Shown piece after piece: positions 54,400 to 63,522 of a stretch of 64,000 bases of DNA. Source of the DNA: Nostoc sp. C052 (lineage in GTDB: Bacteria > Cyanobacteriota > Cyanobacteriia > Cyanobacteriales > Nostocaceae); the NCBI RefSeq assembly GCF_013393905.1, contig NZ_CP040272.1, positions 930,001 to 994,000 on the forward strand. Direction: 5' to 3'. Numbering within the stretch: position 1 is the first letter of the stretch; each line of letters starts with the position of its first letter. Below the pieces are notes generated by a model. It saw only the letters and a program-made list of their open reading frames with translations, did not search any database and was not told where the DNA came from. The translations under genes and the position numbers were made by a program.

Positions 54400-55284
54400 A
54401 TGCAGCAATATAAAGTAACATCAGATACTTTAAATATACGTTCATCACCTATTGTTAACGACACCAACCTAATCGGGGTTCTTCCAAAATCACATATAGT
54501 ATCTAAAATCGAAAATTCGGATGATGATAAGTGGTTTAAGGTTGCAACTATTCTCGAAGGGAAAATTTTAGAAGGTTTTGTATCTCAAAAACTTCTTAGT
54601 AAGATTACAGATTTTCCGATCAATACTCTGATTAAAATTGGTGAAATTTCGATTAAACAAGCAGACGGAGAATCTGCAATTTTTTATGAATCAGGTATGA
54701 GCATTAATGCTGATGGTGCGCCTAATGCTTATCATCCAGCAGATACAGGAATTGATTTTTTGGCAAATGCTGGAAATCTTGGTAACTGGTGGGCAGTAGT
54801 TGTAAATCAAAATGGCAATCCTTTTATTCAGAGCAGCACCGATCCATATCCTGGATACTATATTTCTACAACTGCATTATTTGATTCTGGATTTGTTAAA
54901 CACGATCCACGGCGATATGTTGATTCTACAAAAATTCCATATATCGTTCTTCCGGGAAATAGTGAGTTTACAAAGCTCACAGGCGTTAAATTAGGAGATT
55001 TTGCAGTTGTTTACAACACTAGTAACGAAAAACTTGCTTTTGCAATTTATGCTGATATTGGCCCTAAAAACCAGATAGGAGAGGGTTCAATTGCTCTATC
55101 TCATGCTCTGGGAAACGATCCATTGATCCGCTCAAGAGTCAGACGAGGAATTCCGAAAGACATTGTTTATGTTGTTTTTCCAGGTTCGGGGAATGGCCAG
55201 CCAAGAAAAATTTCAGAAATAGAAGCTGAAACTAAACGGCTTTTTGAAATATGGGGTGGGATAGAACGGATAAAGTCTCTATAA
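54400..55284 (+). CDS. SH3b plus GH75 chitosanase-like protein
   Basis: 294 residues from ATG 54400 (GGAG 6 bases upstream, 54390-54393); the TTG at 54346 would add 18 unrelated residues. Residues 1-70 form an SH3b-like domain (VTSDTLNIRSSPIVNDTNLI, DKWFKVATI). The rest matches glycoside hydrolase family 75 chitosanases: MSINADGAPNAYHPADTGID, ANAGNLGNWWAVV, YISTTALFDSG, IPYIVLPG and AIYADIGPKNQIGEGSIAL, where the acidic residues D-A-D and D-I-G sit at catalytic places. GH75 is best known from fungi and some bacteria. No signal peptide is visible. It could act on a glucosamine-containing polymer or cell wall. Confidence 0.85.
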   Translation: MQQYKVTSDTLNIRSSPIVNDTNLIGVLPKSHIVSKIENSDDDKWFKVATILEGKILEGFVSQKLLSKITDFPINTLIKIGEISIKQADGESAIFYESGMSINADGAPNAYHPADTGIDFLANAGNLGNWWAVVVNQNGNPFIQSSTDPYPGYYISTTALFDSGFVKHDPRRYVDSTKIPYIVLPGNSEFTKLTGVKLGDFAVVYNTSNEKLAFAIYADIGPKNQIGEGSIALSHALGNDPLIRSRVRRGIPKDIVYVVFPGSGNGQPRKISEIEAETKRLFEIWGGIERIKSL

Positions 55285-55320
55285 TAATCCGATTGGATTT
55301 CTAAATCACTCGTAGAGAAA

Positions 55321-55371
55321 GGGAACAGGGAATAAAGAACAACGCGCTCTATTCTCTGTTCCCTTCATTTT
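55321..55371. terminator. Hairpin after the GH75 gene
   Basis: GGGAACAGGGAATA (55321-55334) and TATTCTCTGTTCCC (55350-55363), 13 of 14 pairs, followed by TTCATTTT. Lies between convergent genes and could serve both. Confidence 0.7.
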
Positions 55372-55388
55372 GAGTAATAGCGCACATT

Positions 55389-55823
55389 CTAAGTTGTCAC
55401 TGCTGGTTTCTTTCCATTTTTACTCTCCACACTGGCTACGAATGATGGTTGCTCAGTGCTGAGAGTTGGTGAGTCGCCTCGTAGTCGTTTACGACGCTGA
55501 TTTTTAGGAATTCCTCCTGCCATACCGTACTCGACACTGCTTTTGCCATATCGAGTTGCAACTGCCATTAACATGTGTTCTGTCATATCTCCCAACTCGC
55601 TCTCTGTTTCTAGCATCTCACGATATAATTTATCCAAAGTGGAAAGAGCAGTGTTGTAGGCATTTTCTCTAGTTCGCATCGTTTCGATCAGGGTTGAGAA
55701 GGCAGGTAAAGTAAGTCCATTGCCTAAATCTAAATTCGGATCAATAGAGTTTATGCTAGCCGCACGACGCACTGCTCTTTCTAACATTAGGGAAGTTCTT
55801 TTTCTACGAGCCACGATCTGCAC
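55389..55823 (-). CDS. Hypothetical protein of the nifD element
   Basis: 144 residues: a basic start (MQIVARRKRTSLMLERAVRR), a helical centre (LPAFSTLIETMRTRENAYNT, LDKLYREMLETESELGDMTE, HMLMAVATRYGKSSVEYGMA) and a basic, disordered tail (KNQRRKRLRGDSPTLS). No known motif. The pattern resembles small cyanobacterial proteins that accompany repeat-rich loci. It is convergent with the GH75 gene. Function unknown. Confidence 0.6.
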   Translation of the reverse strand: MQIVARRKRTSLMLERAVRRAASINSIDPNLDLGNGLTLPAFSTLIETMRTRENAYNTALSTLDKLYREMLETESELGDMTEHMLMAVATRYGKSSVEYGMAGGIPKNQRRKRLRGDSPTLSTEQPSFVASVESKNGKKPAVTT

Positions 55824-55978
55824 CTTGTAATACAGTACGGTTAATATTCTTTACCTTAAAAAATTTACGTATAGATCAGCCTGAGAGAATTCTGGCAAAT
55901 CTGCAATGGTTTTTGCTACAAATGCGATATTTATCATAAATGCGCGAAATACTGAAATGAGAAAGCAAACTGGGGTTT

Positions 55979-56167
55979 GAGAAAGTAAAAGCTTATTTTG
56001 CTTGCGGAAAACACCAAAATGAGTAAGTAAAAGCTTATTTTACTTGCGGAAAACACTAAAATGAGAAAGTAAAAGCTTATTTTGAGTAAGTAAAAGCTCA
56101 TTTTACTTGCGGAAAACACCAAAATGAGTAAGTAAAAGCTTATTTTGAGTAAGTCATAAGCCATTTT
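55979..56167. repeat. 21/42-bp tandem repeat array
   Basis: Unit starts GAGAAAGTAAAAGC or GAGTAAGTAAAAGC are at 55979, 56021, 56063, 56084, 56126 and 56147, a 42-bp unit with 21-bp half units. Each unit contains AAGTAAAAGCTTATTTTACTT, a near-palindrome. Reverse translation gives a monotonous leucine/phenylalanine-rich peptide, so coding is unlikely. Confidence 0.9.
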
Positions 56168-56372
56168 GCTTACTAAAGACCTCTTGCATAAATCAAAAAT
56201 CAATAACCCCACCCCGCATTTGAGTTTCGACTTGTGTGTACACCGTAGCCTTTGTAAGGGAGGATTAAGGGGGTAAAACCCGGATTTCAAAGTAACTCCG
56301 ATTTGTGTGTACACGATAGCCTTAACAAGGGGAGGAGTGTTAGGGACTTTTGCAAAAGGTCTTTAATTCAGA

Positions 56373-57170
56373 TTACAATCGCTGGGCTAGGTACAAAGTA
56401 GTTAAGTAACCTTTGGTAATGTGACCATTAAATTTATCATCAATTAACTCAGCGATCGCATTGAAAAAATGCGCCTTTTTAAGGCTATCTAAACTTAGAT
56501 GCCCAGAGTAGGTATTTAATAGGTTGAGATATGTCGCAGTATCATATTCTGCATCCCATCGATAAGAACGATATGTCACTTCACCGAAGAGGCCTGTTTG
56601 CTCAATTTCGCACGTTTTAGTAGGTACTTCATGCTCAGGACGAAGAAGCAAGTCATCCTTAAATATTTCAGGAACTAAGCGGCGATATAACTCCTGCACT
56701 TCCTCAAAGAAGCCATTACTAGCATCACTGTGTACGTGTTCATTCCAAAATAGTGCGATCGCTCCTCCAGGACTGAGCGCTTGGACAGTTTTTTCGTAGG
56801 CAATTGTGGGATCGAGCCAATGAAAAGCAGTCGCCGCAATCACTAAATTAAAAGCATTCTTTTCTACTGACCAATCCTCAAAAGCTCCAATACAAACTTC
56901 TACTTGCGGATAAGTAGCCAGTTTTTGTTGGGCAACTAAGCCGAGATTTTCACCAAGCTCAATACAAAGGATACGATAACCTCGACGCGCAAAAGTTATA
57001 GTTGCTTGACCAGTACCACAACCAATCTCTAATATCCTTCCTTGTGGAGTTATTCCTGATAGAGACACCACATCGTCAAAAAGTGCCTTTGGATATCCTG
57101 GGCGTACCTGATCATACAGCAGCGCTACCTGATTAAAAGTACTTCTTAACTGACTTCTCTCATCCGTCAT
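56373..57170 (-). CDS. Class I SAM-dependent methyltransferase
   Basis: 265 residues. RSTFNQVALLYDQVRPGYPK start, SAM motif I ILEIGCGTGQATITFARRGY, motif II ILCIELGENLGLVAQ, then VIAATAFHWLDP and LSPGGAIALFWNEHV. This combination is typical of the Methyltransf_11/25 group related to trans-aconitate or ubiquinone-type methyltransferases of unknown substrate. The C-terminal half is mostly helical (LNTYSGHLSLDSLKKAHFFN). Encoded on the nifD element; no partner gene adjacent. Confidence 0.88.
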   Translation of the reverse strand: MTDERSQLRSTFNQVALLYDQVRPGYPKALFDDVVSLSGITPQGRILEIGCGTGQATITFARRGYRILCIELGENLGLVAQQKLATYPQVEVCIGAFEDWSVEKNAFNLVIAATAFHWLDPTIAYEKTVQALSPGGAIALFWNEHVHSDASNGFFEEVQELYRRLVPEIFKDDLLLRPEHEVPTKTCEIEQTGLFGEVTYRSYRWDAEYDTATYLNLLNTYSGHLSLDSLKKAHFFNAIAELIDDKFNGHITKGYLTTLYLAQRL

Positions 57171-57501
57171 AGGTTTATGCAGTCGTTTATTCTTTGAGTG
57201 CTGGCTATCTTATGCCCTGGACAACAGTTTAACAAGTCTGCATTAGGACAAATGGAATATACAAAGCGCAATGCACTGCGACTTGATACCATTAACAAAC
57301 TAAGCGTCACTCTTGATTTGAGTTTACCAGCGATCGCACCGATGCACCATGCTGGTTAAAACTAGAGCTTACGCAAACAATAACCAAAACCATAATTTTC
57401 AGGTAGGGGCAATTCATGTGCGGAGTGGCTTCCCGCAGGGTATTGCCCCTACTAAGGGTATCTAATAGATAAAAGTCGCACAATGCAACCCAATAGCTCT
57501 T
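57171..57501. other. Intergenic region with GTAGGGGCAAT palindrome
   Basis: GTAGGGGCAAT (57403-57413) and ATTGCCCCTAC (57442-57452) form an 11-bp stem, a dispersed cyanobacterial palindrome. No gene is seen between the methyltransferase and the nifE-like gene. Confidence 0.6.
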
Positions 57502-58890
57502 TTATACCCTACAGCTAATTTTTTCATCCCAAGGAGCAGGTTTTCTGACTTGCTGCCACACAGGACTATACAAGGCTTCATGCAATTCCTGTGCCATTTC
57601 TACTAACCCCGCATAACCAGCGTAAGCATGATGACGTTCATGGTTAATATCCAAAAAAGGAATTTGTGCTTTCAGTGCTGTATATTGATTGCCAGCGCCA
57701 GCAATCAACACATCAGCTTTTGTATTTTTGAGTACCTTTAGTAATGTCGGGGGAGTTCCATCAGCCAAAACCATGCCATCTTCACCAAGCAATTGCTTAA
57801 TTTTGGCTTTCTCTTCTTCTGTACTCTTTTTGTCAGTAGTAGCAATAACTTCCATTCCCAAGTCTTTGGCTGCTAAAATAAGTGACCAACTTTTGACACC
57901 ACCGCTAGCAAGGATAATCCGCTTACCTTTTAATTGGGAACGGTAGGGAGCTAAGGCAATATCTAGGGCTGCTGTTTCTTCTGCAATCAACCATTCTGTG
58001 CGTTCTTGAAGATATTTATCACCTAATGTTGCTGCAACATTTCGCAAGCAATGATTGAGGTTTTCCACGCCATAGAAAGATTCTTCAATATAAGGAATTC
58101 CATAATCTTCTTGCATTGAGAGTGCCATTTGCACTGCTACATTCGAGCAAATTACTACATTCAATTTGGCACGATGAGCATAGCAAACTTCTTCATAGCG
58201 AGCATCACCTGTAATTTTGGATAGAACGCGTATACCCAATCTCTTGAACAGTGGTAAAACATTCCACAATTCACCAGCAACGTTGTATTCACCAACGATA
58301 TTGATATCAAATGGTGTGGTAAATTCTGGTTCAGCCGTTCCGATTACATATCTCAATAAAGTTTCATTGCCGATGCGGTTCCCGAAATTTTTACTACCTA
58401 AAAATCCTGGTGCATCTACATATATAACTGGAATACCAATTTTCTTTGCAGCCGTTTTACAGACGCTATCTATATCGTCACCAATCAAAGCAGTAACACA
58501 AGTAGCGTAGACAAATACAGCCGCAGGATTGTAGCGTTGAACAGCTTCGAGAATAGCTTTGTACAGCTTCTTTTCACCACCAAAAACAACATTATTTTCA
58601 CTAAAGTTAGTAGTAAAACCAATTTGGTGTAGTTGAGAACCTGATGAAAGGCTACCATGAGTTGCCCAAGGGTTATGAGTGCAAGCAACAGGGCCATGCA
58701 CTAAATGAACCGCATCAGTAATTGCTCCCACAGAAACCATCGCCCCATCAAAAGGACAATTCCCTTGAGTTGCACCTGGTTGTGCTGCTTTATTACAAGA
58801 CAGTTTTTTGTTCTCGTGCAATTTTTTTTGGTTATGTACACAAGCTGTATCGTTGAGTAATTCCTTGATTGTTCCTTGGGTATTTTTCAT
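57502..58890 (-). CDS. nifE: NifE-like protein (FeMo-cofactor scaffold paralogue) inside the nifD element
   Basis: 462 residues aligned end to end with cyanobacterial NifE. NifE and NifN form the scaffold on which NifB-co is converted to FeMo-cofactor. Cluster-ligand positions are kept: Cys45 (GNCPFDGAM), Cys131 (VYATCVTALIGDD) and Cys248 (NVVICSNVAVQMALS), plus N-terminal Cys17 and Cys32. Other NifE marks: GFTTNFSENNVVFGGEKKL, PFDINIVGEYNVAGELW, RPAPWDE at the end. A patch normally very conserved (GPIAC then GNSWGSRGS) reads GPVACTHNPWATHGS, so it has diverged. No nifN is adjacent. It may be a functional second scaffold, a VnfE relative or a drifting copy. Confidence 0.85.
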   Translation of the reverse strand: MKNTQGTIKELLNDTACVHNQKKLHENKKLSCNKAAQPGATQGNCPFDGAMVSVGAITDAVHLVHGPVACTHNPWATHGSLSSGSQLHQIGFTTNFSENNVVFGGEKKLYKAILEAVQRYNPAAVFVYATCVTALIGDDIDSVCKTAAKKIGIPVIYVDAPGFLGSKNFGNRIGNETLLRYVIGTAEPEFTTPFDINIVGEYNVAGELWNVLPLFKRLGIRVLSKITGDARYEEVCYAHRAKLNVVICSNVAVQMALSMQEDYGIPYIEESFYGVENLNHCLRNVAATLGDKYLQERTEWLIAEETAALDIALAPYRSQLKGKRIILASGGVKSWSLILAAKDLGMEVIATTDKKSTEEEKAKIKQLLGEDGMVLADGTPPTLLKVLKNTKADVLIAGAGNQYTALKAQIPFLDINHERHHAYAGYAGLVEMAQELHEALYSPVWQQVRKPAPWDEKISCRV

Positions 58891-59566
58891 GTATTTGCCT
58901 CGCGCTGAAGATTAATACAAAAGGGATGAAGAGTGATGAATTCTGTTAGCATCGCGGGGTGTAACCCGTGCTGAGTTTAAAAACTCTACCAAATAAAGGC
59001 AATTACAACATATCCTTTGATAAAACTGAGTTGCAAACAACACACCACACAAACTTTAACAGGTAGTAAATTCCCTATCTGGACACTTTTTGCGTTCTTC
59101 AAAGAGTTACAAAAAATAGTAACTGATGCACTAACACTTTCAGGTAAAACAGCCAACTCCTCTCACATATCTTGTTTCCGTAGGAAATAAGACTTGTTAA
59201 TGCTTTTGCTATTCTTAGCTTCTCTAAATGTTAGCCTAGCATAATTTTCAAAAATGATTTACTTTTTGATTTTTTACTGTAAAAATACTCATGGCAATAC
59301 TAAATCATTTGCGATCAATCGCGAATCTGCGGTTTGCAATTGTCACAAATCAACCGTTCAATTCCTGGTGATATAAATCGCGGCTACACGAGACTTTAAC
59401 CACCTCCGTGGGTTAAAAAACCTTGATTTTGTATTAGTCCACGGAGGTGGACTTGGTTTGTTTAGTAGCGAATTTTATTCGCCTAATACTTTTTAAACAT
59501 CCTCTAAAGGATACTCCACAGTTTACAATAGCTTGCATATAACAATATTTGAATTTCTGGAAGTTA
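58891..59566. other. Intergenic region upstream of the nifE-like gene and the SDR gene
   Basis: Divergent promoters for both genes should lie here. 59381-59485 is a dispersed palindrome with CCACCTCCGTGG (59400-59411) and its perfect inverse CCACGGAGGTGG (59439-59450). AT-rich elsewhere; no NtcA-type GTA-N8-TAC site was found by eye. Confidence 0.6.
59381..59485. repeat. Dispersed palindromic repeat, Nostoc type (copy 2)
   Basis: CGGCTACACGAG...TTAACCACCTCCGTGGGTTAA, spacer, TAGTCCACGGAGGTGGACTT, GGTTTGTTTAGTAGCG. Same family as 14987-15095 and 63567-63680. Confidence 0.8.
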
Positions 59567-60403
59567 ATGATGAACAAAATAGTTCTGATTACAGGTGCTT
59601 CTAGCGGAATTGGCAAGGCTACAGCCGAAAAACTTCTTGATGATGGTTATTTAGTCTACGCATCTGCACGACGCATTGACAAATTGCAAGCTTTAGCTGC
59701 TAAGGGTGCAAAAGTTCTGGAATTGGATGTTACTCAAGACGAGTCGATGAAGTCAGCAGTAGATTTTATTATTTGTGAATCAGGCAGAATCGACATTTTA
59801 GTTAATAATGCCGGCTATGGCTCCTATGGAGCATTAGAAGATGTTCCTATTGAGGAAGCTAAATATCAGTTTGAAGTAAATGTCTTTGGACTGGCAAGAC
59901 TAACTCAGTTAGTGCTTCCATATATGCGAAAAAACTCCTTTGGGAAGATTGTAAATATTACATCAATAGGAGGTAAGATTTATGAGCCTTTGGGTAGTTG
60001 GTATCACTCAACTAAATTTGCTGTTGAAGGACTGAGTGATTGTCTGCGTCTGGAACTTAAGCCCTTTGGAATTGATGTGATTATTGTGGAGCCAGGAGCA
60101 ACTCTGACAGAGTGGGGAGCGATCGCAGTTGACAAATTATTGCAGACATCAGGTAACACTGCCTACGCAACAGCGGCTCAAACTGGAGCAAAATTATTAG
60201 CTTTCACCAGTGACGAGAAACTTGCATCTAAACCCGAAGTCATTGCAGACACAATCTCAAAAGCTCTCAAAGCGAAAAAACCCAAGGCACGGTATGCAAC
60301 AGGAAGTGGGGCAACATTTTTGGTGACATTTCGCAAATTTGCCAGTGATGGGTTAATGGATTCCCTAATGCAATTTATGATTAAGCAAGCATCACGACGG
60401 TAG
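59567..60403 (+). CDS. Short-chain dehydrogenase/reductase
   Basis: 278 residues from ATG 59567 (GGAAG upstream at 59559-59563). Classical SDR: cofactor motif VLITGASSGIGKATAEKLLD, ILVNNAGYGSYGAL (NNAG), catalytic Ser in KIVNITSIGGKIYEPLGSWY and YHSTKFAVEGLSDCLRLELK (Y-x-x-x-K). The Arg/basic residue after the second strand (ASARRIDKL) suggests NADP(H). Substrate unknown; sequence type like steroid- or retinol-dehydrogenase-like SDRs. Adjacent gene 60640 is not obviously related. Located in the nifD element. Confidence 0.93.
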   Translation: MMNKIVLITGASSGIGKATAEKLLDDGYLVYASARRIDKLQALAAKGAKVLELDVTQDESMKSAVDFIICESGRIDILVNNAGYGSYGALEDVPIEEAKYQFEVNVFGLARLTQLVLPYMRKNSFGKIVNITSIGGKIYEPLGSWYHSTKFAVEGLSDCLRLELKPFGIDVIIVEPGATLTEWGAIAVDKLLQTSGNTAYATAAQTGAKLLAFTSDEKLASKPEVIADTISKALKAKKPKARYATGSGATFLVTFRKFASDGLMDSLMQFMIKQASRR

Positions 60404-60639
60404 TAGAGACGGCGATTTATCGTGTCTCTCTAACTAGGGAATTTGGTAATATTAACAAAGTAAGCGATCGCCTGTTAAGCTAAACCACATCTAGTTTGCA
60501 TATCTAAAATTTATATAACTCTTGTGGGGTGGGCATCTTGCCCGCCCTAATGATGCAAGTTATATGTGTAACAGCTTACCCAACTTCGGCGATATCTACG
60601 ATGGCCCACGCCCTCTTCAGCAGAGAGAACAAAAATACT

Positions 60640-61218
60640 ATGGTAAAGCGTAAGAAAAGCAATCTCCAGTGGATTAAAGAAACGCTTGAACTCAAACCCG
60701 ATCATCGCTGGGAATCGCCATCAGGCTACAAAATTTTTGTAGCAGATAGAGGTGCTGTTCGCTTCAATGTTCCCCAGGATTGGGTTTTTGAGCCACAAGA
60801 AAAATCTTTCAAGTTCATGGATAAAAAACCACCTAACGATGATTGCTGCCTAGAAGTATCTTTTAATCGTCTGCCACCCAACGACTGGAGCCAGTTTCCG
60901 CTAAAACCCACCTTGAAAAAAATCATGGAAGACGACAGTCGTAACGTCATTGCTAAAGGAGAAATTGTTACCATCAAGCGCCAAACTGCCAGAATTGTCT
61001 GGACAGAGATCAAGTTTATTGATACTCAAGAAGAACCACGGGAAGCTTTTTCGCGAACTTGTATTGGTTTGGGGTCAAATGTTCAGTGCTTGATTACATT
61101 CGATTATTGGGCAGATCAAGCAGAACAATTAATACCTATTTGGGATGAAGCAATGCGTAGTCTCACATTAGGGTTATATATCCGTGACCCCATGACTGGT
61201 CTGGCTTTTCCAGACTGA
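60640..61218 (+). CDS. Conserved hypothetical protein
   Basis: 192 residues from ATG 60640 (MVKRKKSNLQWIKETLELKP); the frame extends further upstream but that part has unrelated composition and crosses a CTACGATGGCCC-type repeat. The body shows HRWESPSGYKIFVADRGAVR, FNVPQDWVFEPQEKSFKFMD, CCLEVSFNRLPPNDW and QCLITFDYWADQAEQLIPIW, DEAMRSLTLG, a beta-rich single-domain protein. It resembles cyanobacterial proteins with a PsbP/Mog1-like fold, but I cannot confirm this. No signal peptide. Unknown function. Confidence 0.65.
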   Translation: MVKRKKSNLQWIKETLELKPDHRWESPSGYKIFVADRGAVRFNVPQDWVFEPQEKSFKFMDKKPPNDDCCLEVSFNRLPPNDWSQFPLKPTLKKIMEDDSRNVIAKGEIVTIKRQTARIVWTEIKFIDTQEEPREAFSRTCIGLGSNVQCLITFDYWADQAEQLIPIWDEAMRSLTLGLYIRDPMTGLAFPD

Positions 61219-61234
61219 GCCATAAGGATGAATC

Positions 61235-61755
61235 ATGAGGAGGGTAGAATTAATAATACTCCTGCTCTCAATATTGGGAATGCATCTAAATCCACTCACA
61301 CAGCTAATTTTAGAACGAGGTTTTGACCGATTTCAACCAGGATTAAGATCGCGTTTCGCTGCTTATCGGCTGAAATATACACTGACCTACTGTGAACCCA
61401 GTGATAATTCAGCTATGCGTCTTGATTTTGAAAGTTCATTACATCTTGGTAGAGTAACAGTTTGGGAGTCAGGAGCTTGTGAGATGGATATTTTAGAAAT
61501 ATCTACTGGTAACAATGTCTTTTATGAAAGTCACCAGTTCAATAACGAAAAAGAATTTCATCGAACCCTTCCAAGACTGGTAATTTTTATGCGCGATCAG
61601 GAGCTTGTGAGATGGATATTTTAGAAATATCTACTGGTAACAATGTCTTTTATGAAAGTCACCAGTTCAATAACGAAAAAGAATTTCATCGAACCTTTCC
61701 AAGACTGGTAATTTTTATGCGTGATATGTTGCAACTTAATTCAGACGATATTTAG
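61235..61755 (+). pseudogene. Hypothetical gene broken by a 128-bp tandem duplication
   Basis: ATG 61235 opens RRVELIILLLSILGMHLNPL (signal or membrane segment), then LILERGFDRFQPGLRSRFAA, LDFESSLHLGRVTVWESGAC. The segment from 61471 is repeated from 61599 with very few differences; 128 is not a multiple of three, so the frame ends early (MRDQELVRWIF). Removing one copy restores MRDMLQLNSDDI, ending at TAG 61753-61755, 130 residues. The undamaged protein is a small protein of unknown function. The copies are so alike that the event must be recent. Confidence 0.85.
61471..61726 (+). repeat. 128-bp direct tandem duplication
   Basis: Copy 1 from 61471 to 61598, copy 2 from 61599 to 61726. They differ at about two positions (AACCCTTCC/AACCTTTCC and GCGCGAT/GCGTGAT). 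Confidence 0.93.
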
Positions 61756-61935
61756 TTAAAAACCATTATAAATAAGTGCTAGCATTTTCGTTTTTCTTAG
61801 TGCAGCAATCCTATTTGATTTGCTCTCCATAAACAGACTCAGATCCCCAGGGGAAACGCATCTAATTTGTTTTGACAAAATGTAACTCACTTGAAGTTGA
61901 CAGCAACAACATCTACATTCTTTGTGAGAGTAATT

Positions 61936-63522
61936 ATGCTAACAACAACAACTCGACAGCAGCAGTTTGATGCAATTGTGATTGGCTCTGGAATTGGTGG
62001 GTTGACGGTTGCCGCGCTCCTATCTAAGCTTTATCACAAAAGCGTTTTAGTGTTAGAACAGCATTTCACCCCTGGGGGATTCACCCATACCTTTGAGCGC
62101 AAGGGAAAATTTCTTTGGGATGTGGGGCTGCACTATGTTGGAAATATGGGAGATGGAGACACTGGTAAAGCTGTGTTTGACTATCTCACCAATGGCAATT
62201 TGAATTGGCACAAGATGCCCGATCCGTTTGAAAAATTTGTCTACCCGAACTTCACCTTTGAGGTTTATTCTGACCCCGATCGCTTTCAGTCTGATCTAAT
62301 CCAGCGCTTTCCTCGCGAGCAGACAGCTATTCGGCGGTACTTTAAGGATGTCCAGAAAGCAGCATTTTGGTTTGGGGCGCATTCAATGTTGGAGCTATTT
62401 CCGGTATTGCTGCATCCTCTACTCAGGCGGTTTGTTCGTCATTTTGGGGCTATTGCTAGACAAACGACCCAGCATTATTTGAACAGACATTTTCAAGATG
62501 CCCAACTCAAAGCATTACTGGCTTCCCAGTGGGGAAATTATGGCTTACCGCCATCCCAAAGTTGCTTTGGCATTCATGGTGCGATTGTTACCCATTATTT
62601 TAAGGGCGGCTGGTATCCTGTGGGTGGGGCAAAGGCGATCGCCCAAGCCATTATTCCCGTGATTGAACAGGGTGGTGGTGTCGTCATCACCCAACGCCGA
62701 GTCACAGAAATCTTGTTGGAATCTGGGGTGGCAGTAGGAGTGAAAGCCCAAGATACAGCACATACCAAGGCAGACTTGGAAACGTACTTTGCACCTATTG
62801 TGGTGTCTGATGCCGGAGCCTTCAATACTTATGTGAAGCTGATTCCACCCAACTACGCGCTGGCAGAGCGCCAGAAAATTCAAGCGTTTCCAAAAAGTAA
62901 CAGTATGGTGACGGTATATTTAGGGTTAAAAGAGAGTCCACAGCAACTAGGGTTTCAGGGTGAGAACCATTGGATTTACACGACCTATAACCACGATGCA
63001 ATTACCCAAGATCCACCCATCTCTGCTGATAATTTACCTAAATTCTGCTATTTATCATTTCCATCGCTGAAAGATCCATTAGCAGAGGGACATACGGCAG
63101 AAATCATTGCCTACGTTGACTATGATTTCTTTTCGCAGTGGCAGGAACAATCCTGGCGAAGGCGAGGCACGGATTACACTGAACTGAAAGCCCAAATTAC
63201 CCAATCCCTGATTCAGTTAGTGGAGCGCCACTATCCTGGCTTTCAGGATTTGATTGAGTATGCCGAACTCTCGACTCCACTGACGGTAGAACACTTTGAT
63301 GCTAGCGATCGCGGTGCTATCTTCGGCATTCCCTGTATTCCTGAACGCCTGGATCAATCCTGGATCGCGGCTAGAACACCAATTAAAAATCTATACCTGA
63401 CCGGAGTCGATACACTTTCACTCGGCATTATGGGAGCGATGATGGGTGGAGTGAAAACAGCAGGTGTTTTAAATGGAGCATTCGGCTTTTTTAAGATTAT
63501 GACAACCATCATGAGAAGGTGA
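61936..63522 (+). CDS. FAD-dependent CrtI/RetSat-like oxidoreductase
   Basis: 528 residues from ATG 61936 (MLTTTTRQQQFDAIVIGSGI); the in-frame ATG at 61891 adds a stretch with no homology. FAD-binding dinucleotide motif FDAIVIGSGIGGLTVAALLS and VLVLEQHFTPGGFTHTF at the N-terminus, and the closing flavin motif NLYLTGVDTLSLGIMGAMMG near the end. This places it with phytoene desaturase-like and retinol saturase/carotenoid isomerase-type proteins. Substrate cannot be assigned; carotenoid or other isoprenoid lipids are possible. It is the last protein gene before the window edge, on the nifD element. No truncation is visible. Confidence 0.85.
   Translation: MLTTTTRQQQFDAIVIGSGIGGLTVAALLSKLYHKSVLVLEQHFTPGGFTHTFERKGKFLWDVGLHYVGNMGDGDTGKAVFDYLTNGNLNWHKMPDPFEKFVYPNFTFEVYSDPDRFQSDLIQRFPREQTAIRRYFKDVQKAAFWFGAHSMLELFPVLLHPLLRRFVRHFGAIARQTTQHYLNRHFQDAQLKALLASQWGNYGLPPSQSCFGIHGAIVTHYFKGGWYPVGGAKAIAQAIIPVIEQGGGVVITQRRVTEILLESGVAVGVKAQDTAHTKADLETYFAPIVVSDAGAFNTYVKLIPPNYALAERQKIQAFPKSNSMVTVYLGLKESPQQLGFQGENHWIYTTYNHDAITQDPPISADNLPKFCYLSFPSLKDPLAEGHTAEIIAYVDYDFFSQWQEQSWRRRGTDYTELKAQITQSLIQLVERHYPGFQDLIEYAELSTPLTVEHFDASDRGAIFGIPCIPERLDQSWIAARTPIKNLYLTGVDTLSLGIMGAMMGGVKTAGVLNGAFGFFKIMTTIMRR

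Noticed and set aside
55934..56314. A 126-codon minus-strand frame across the 21-bp repeats
   Set aside because: The peptide is a monotonous translation of the tandem repeat; no ribosome site and no domain.
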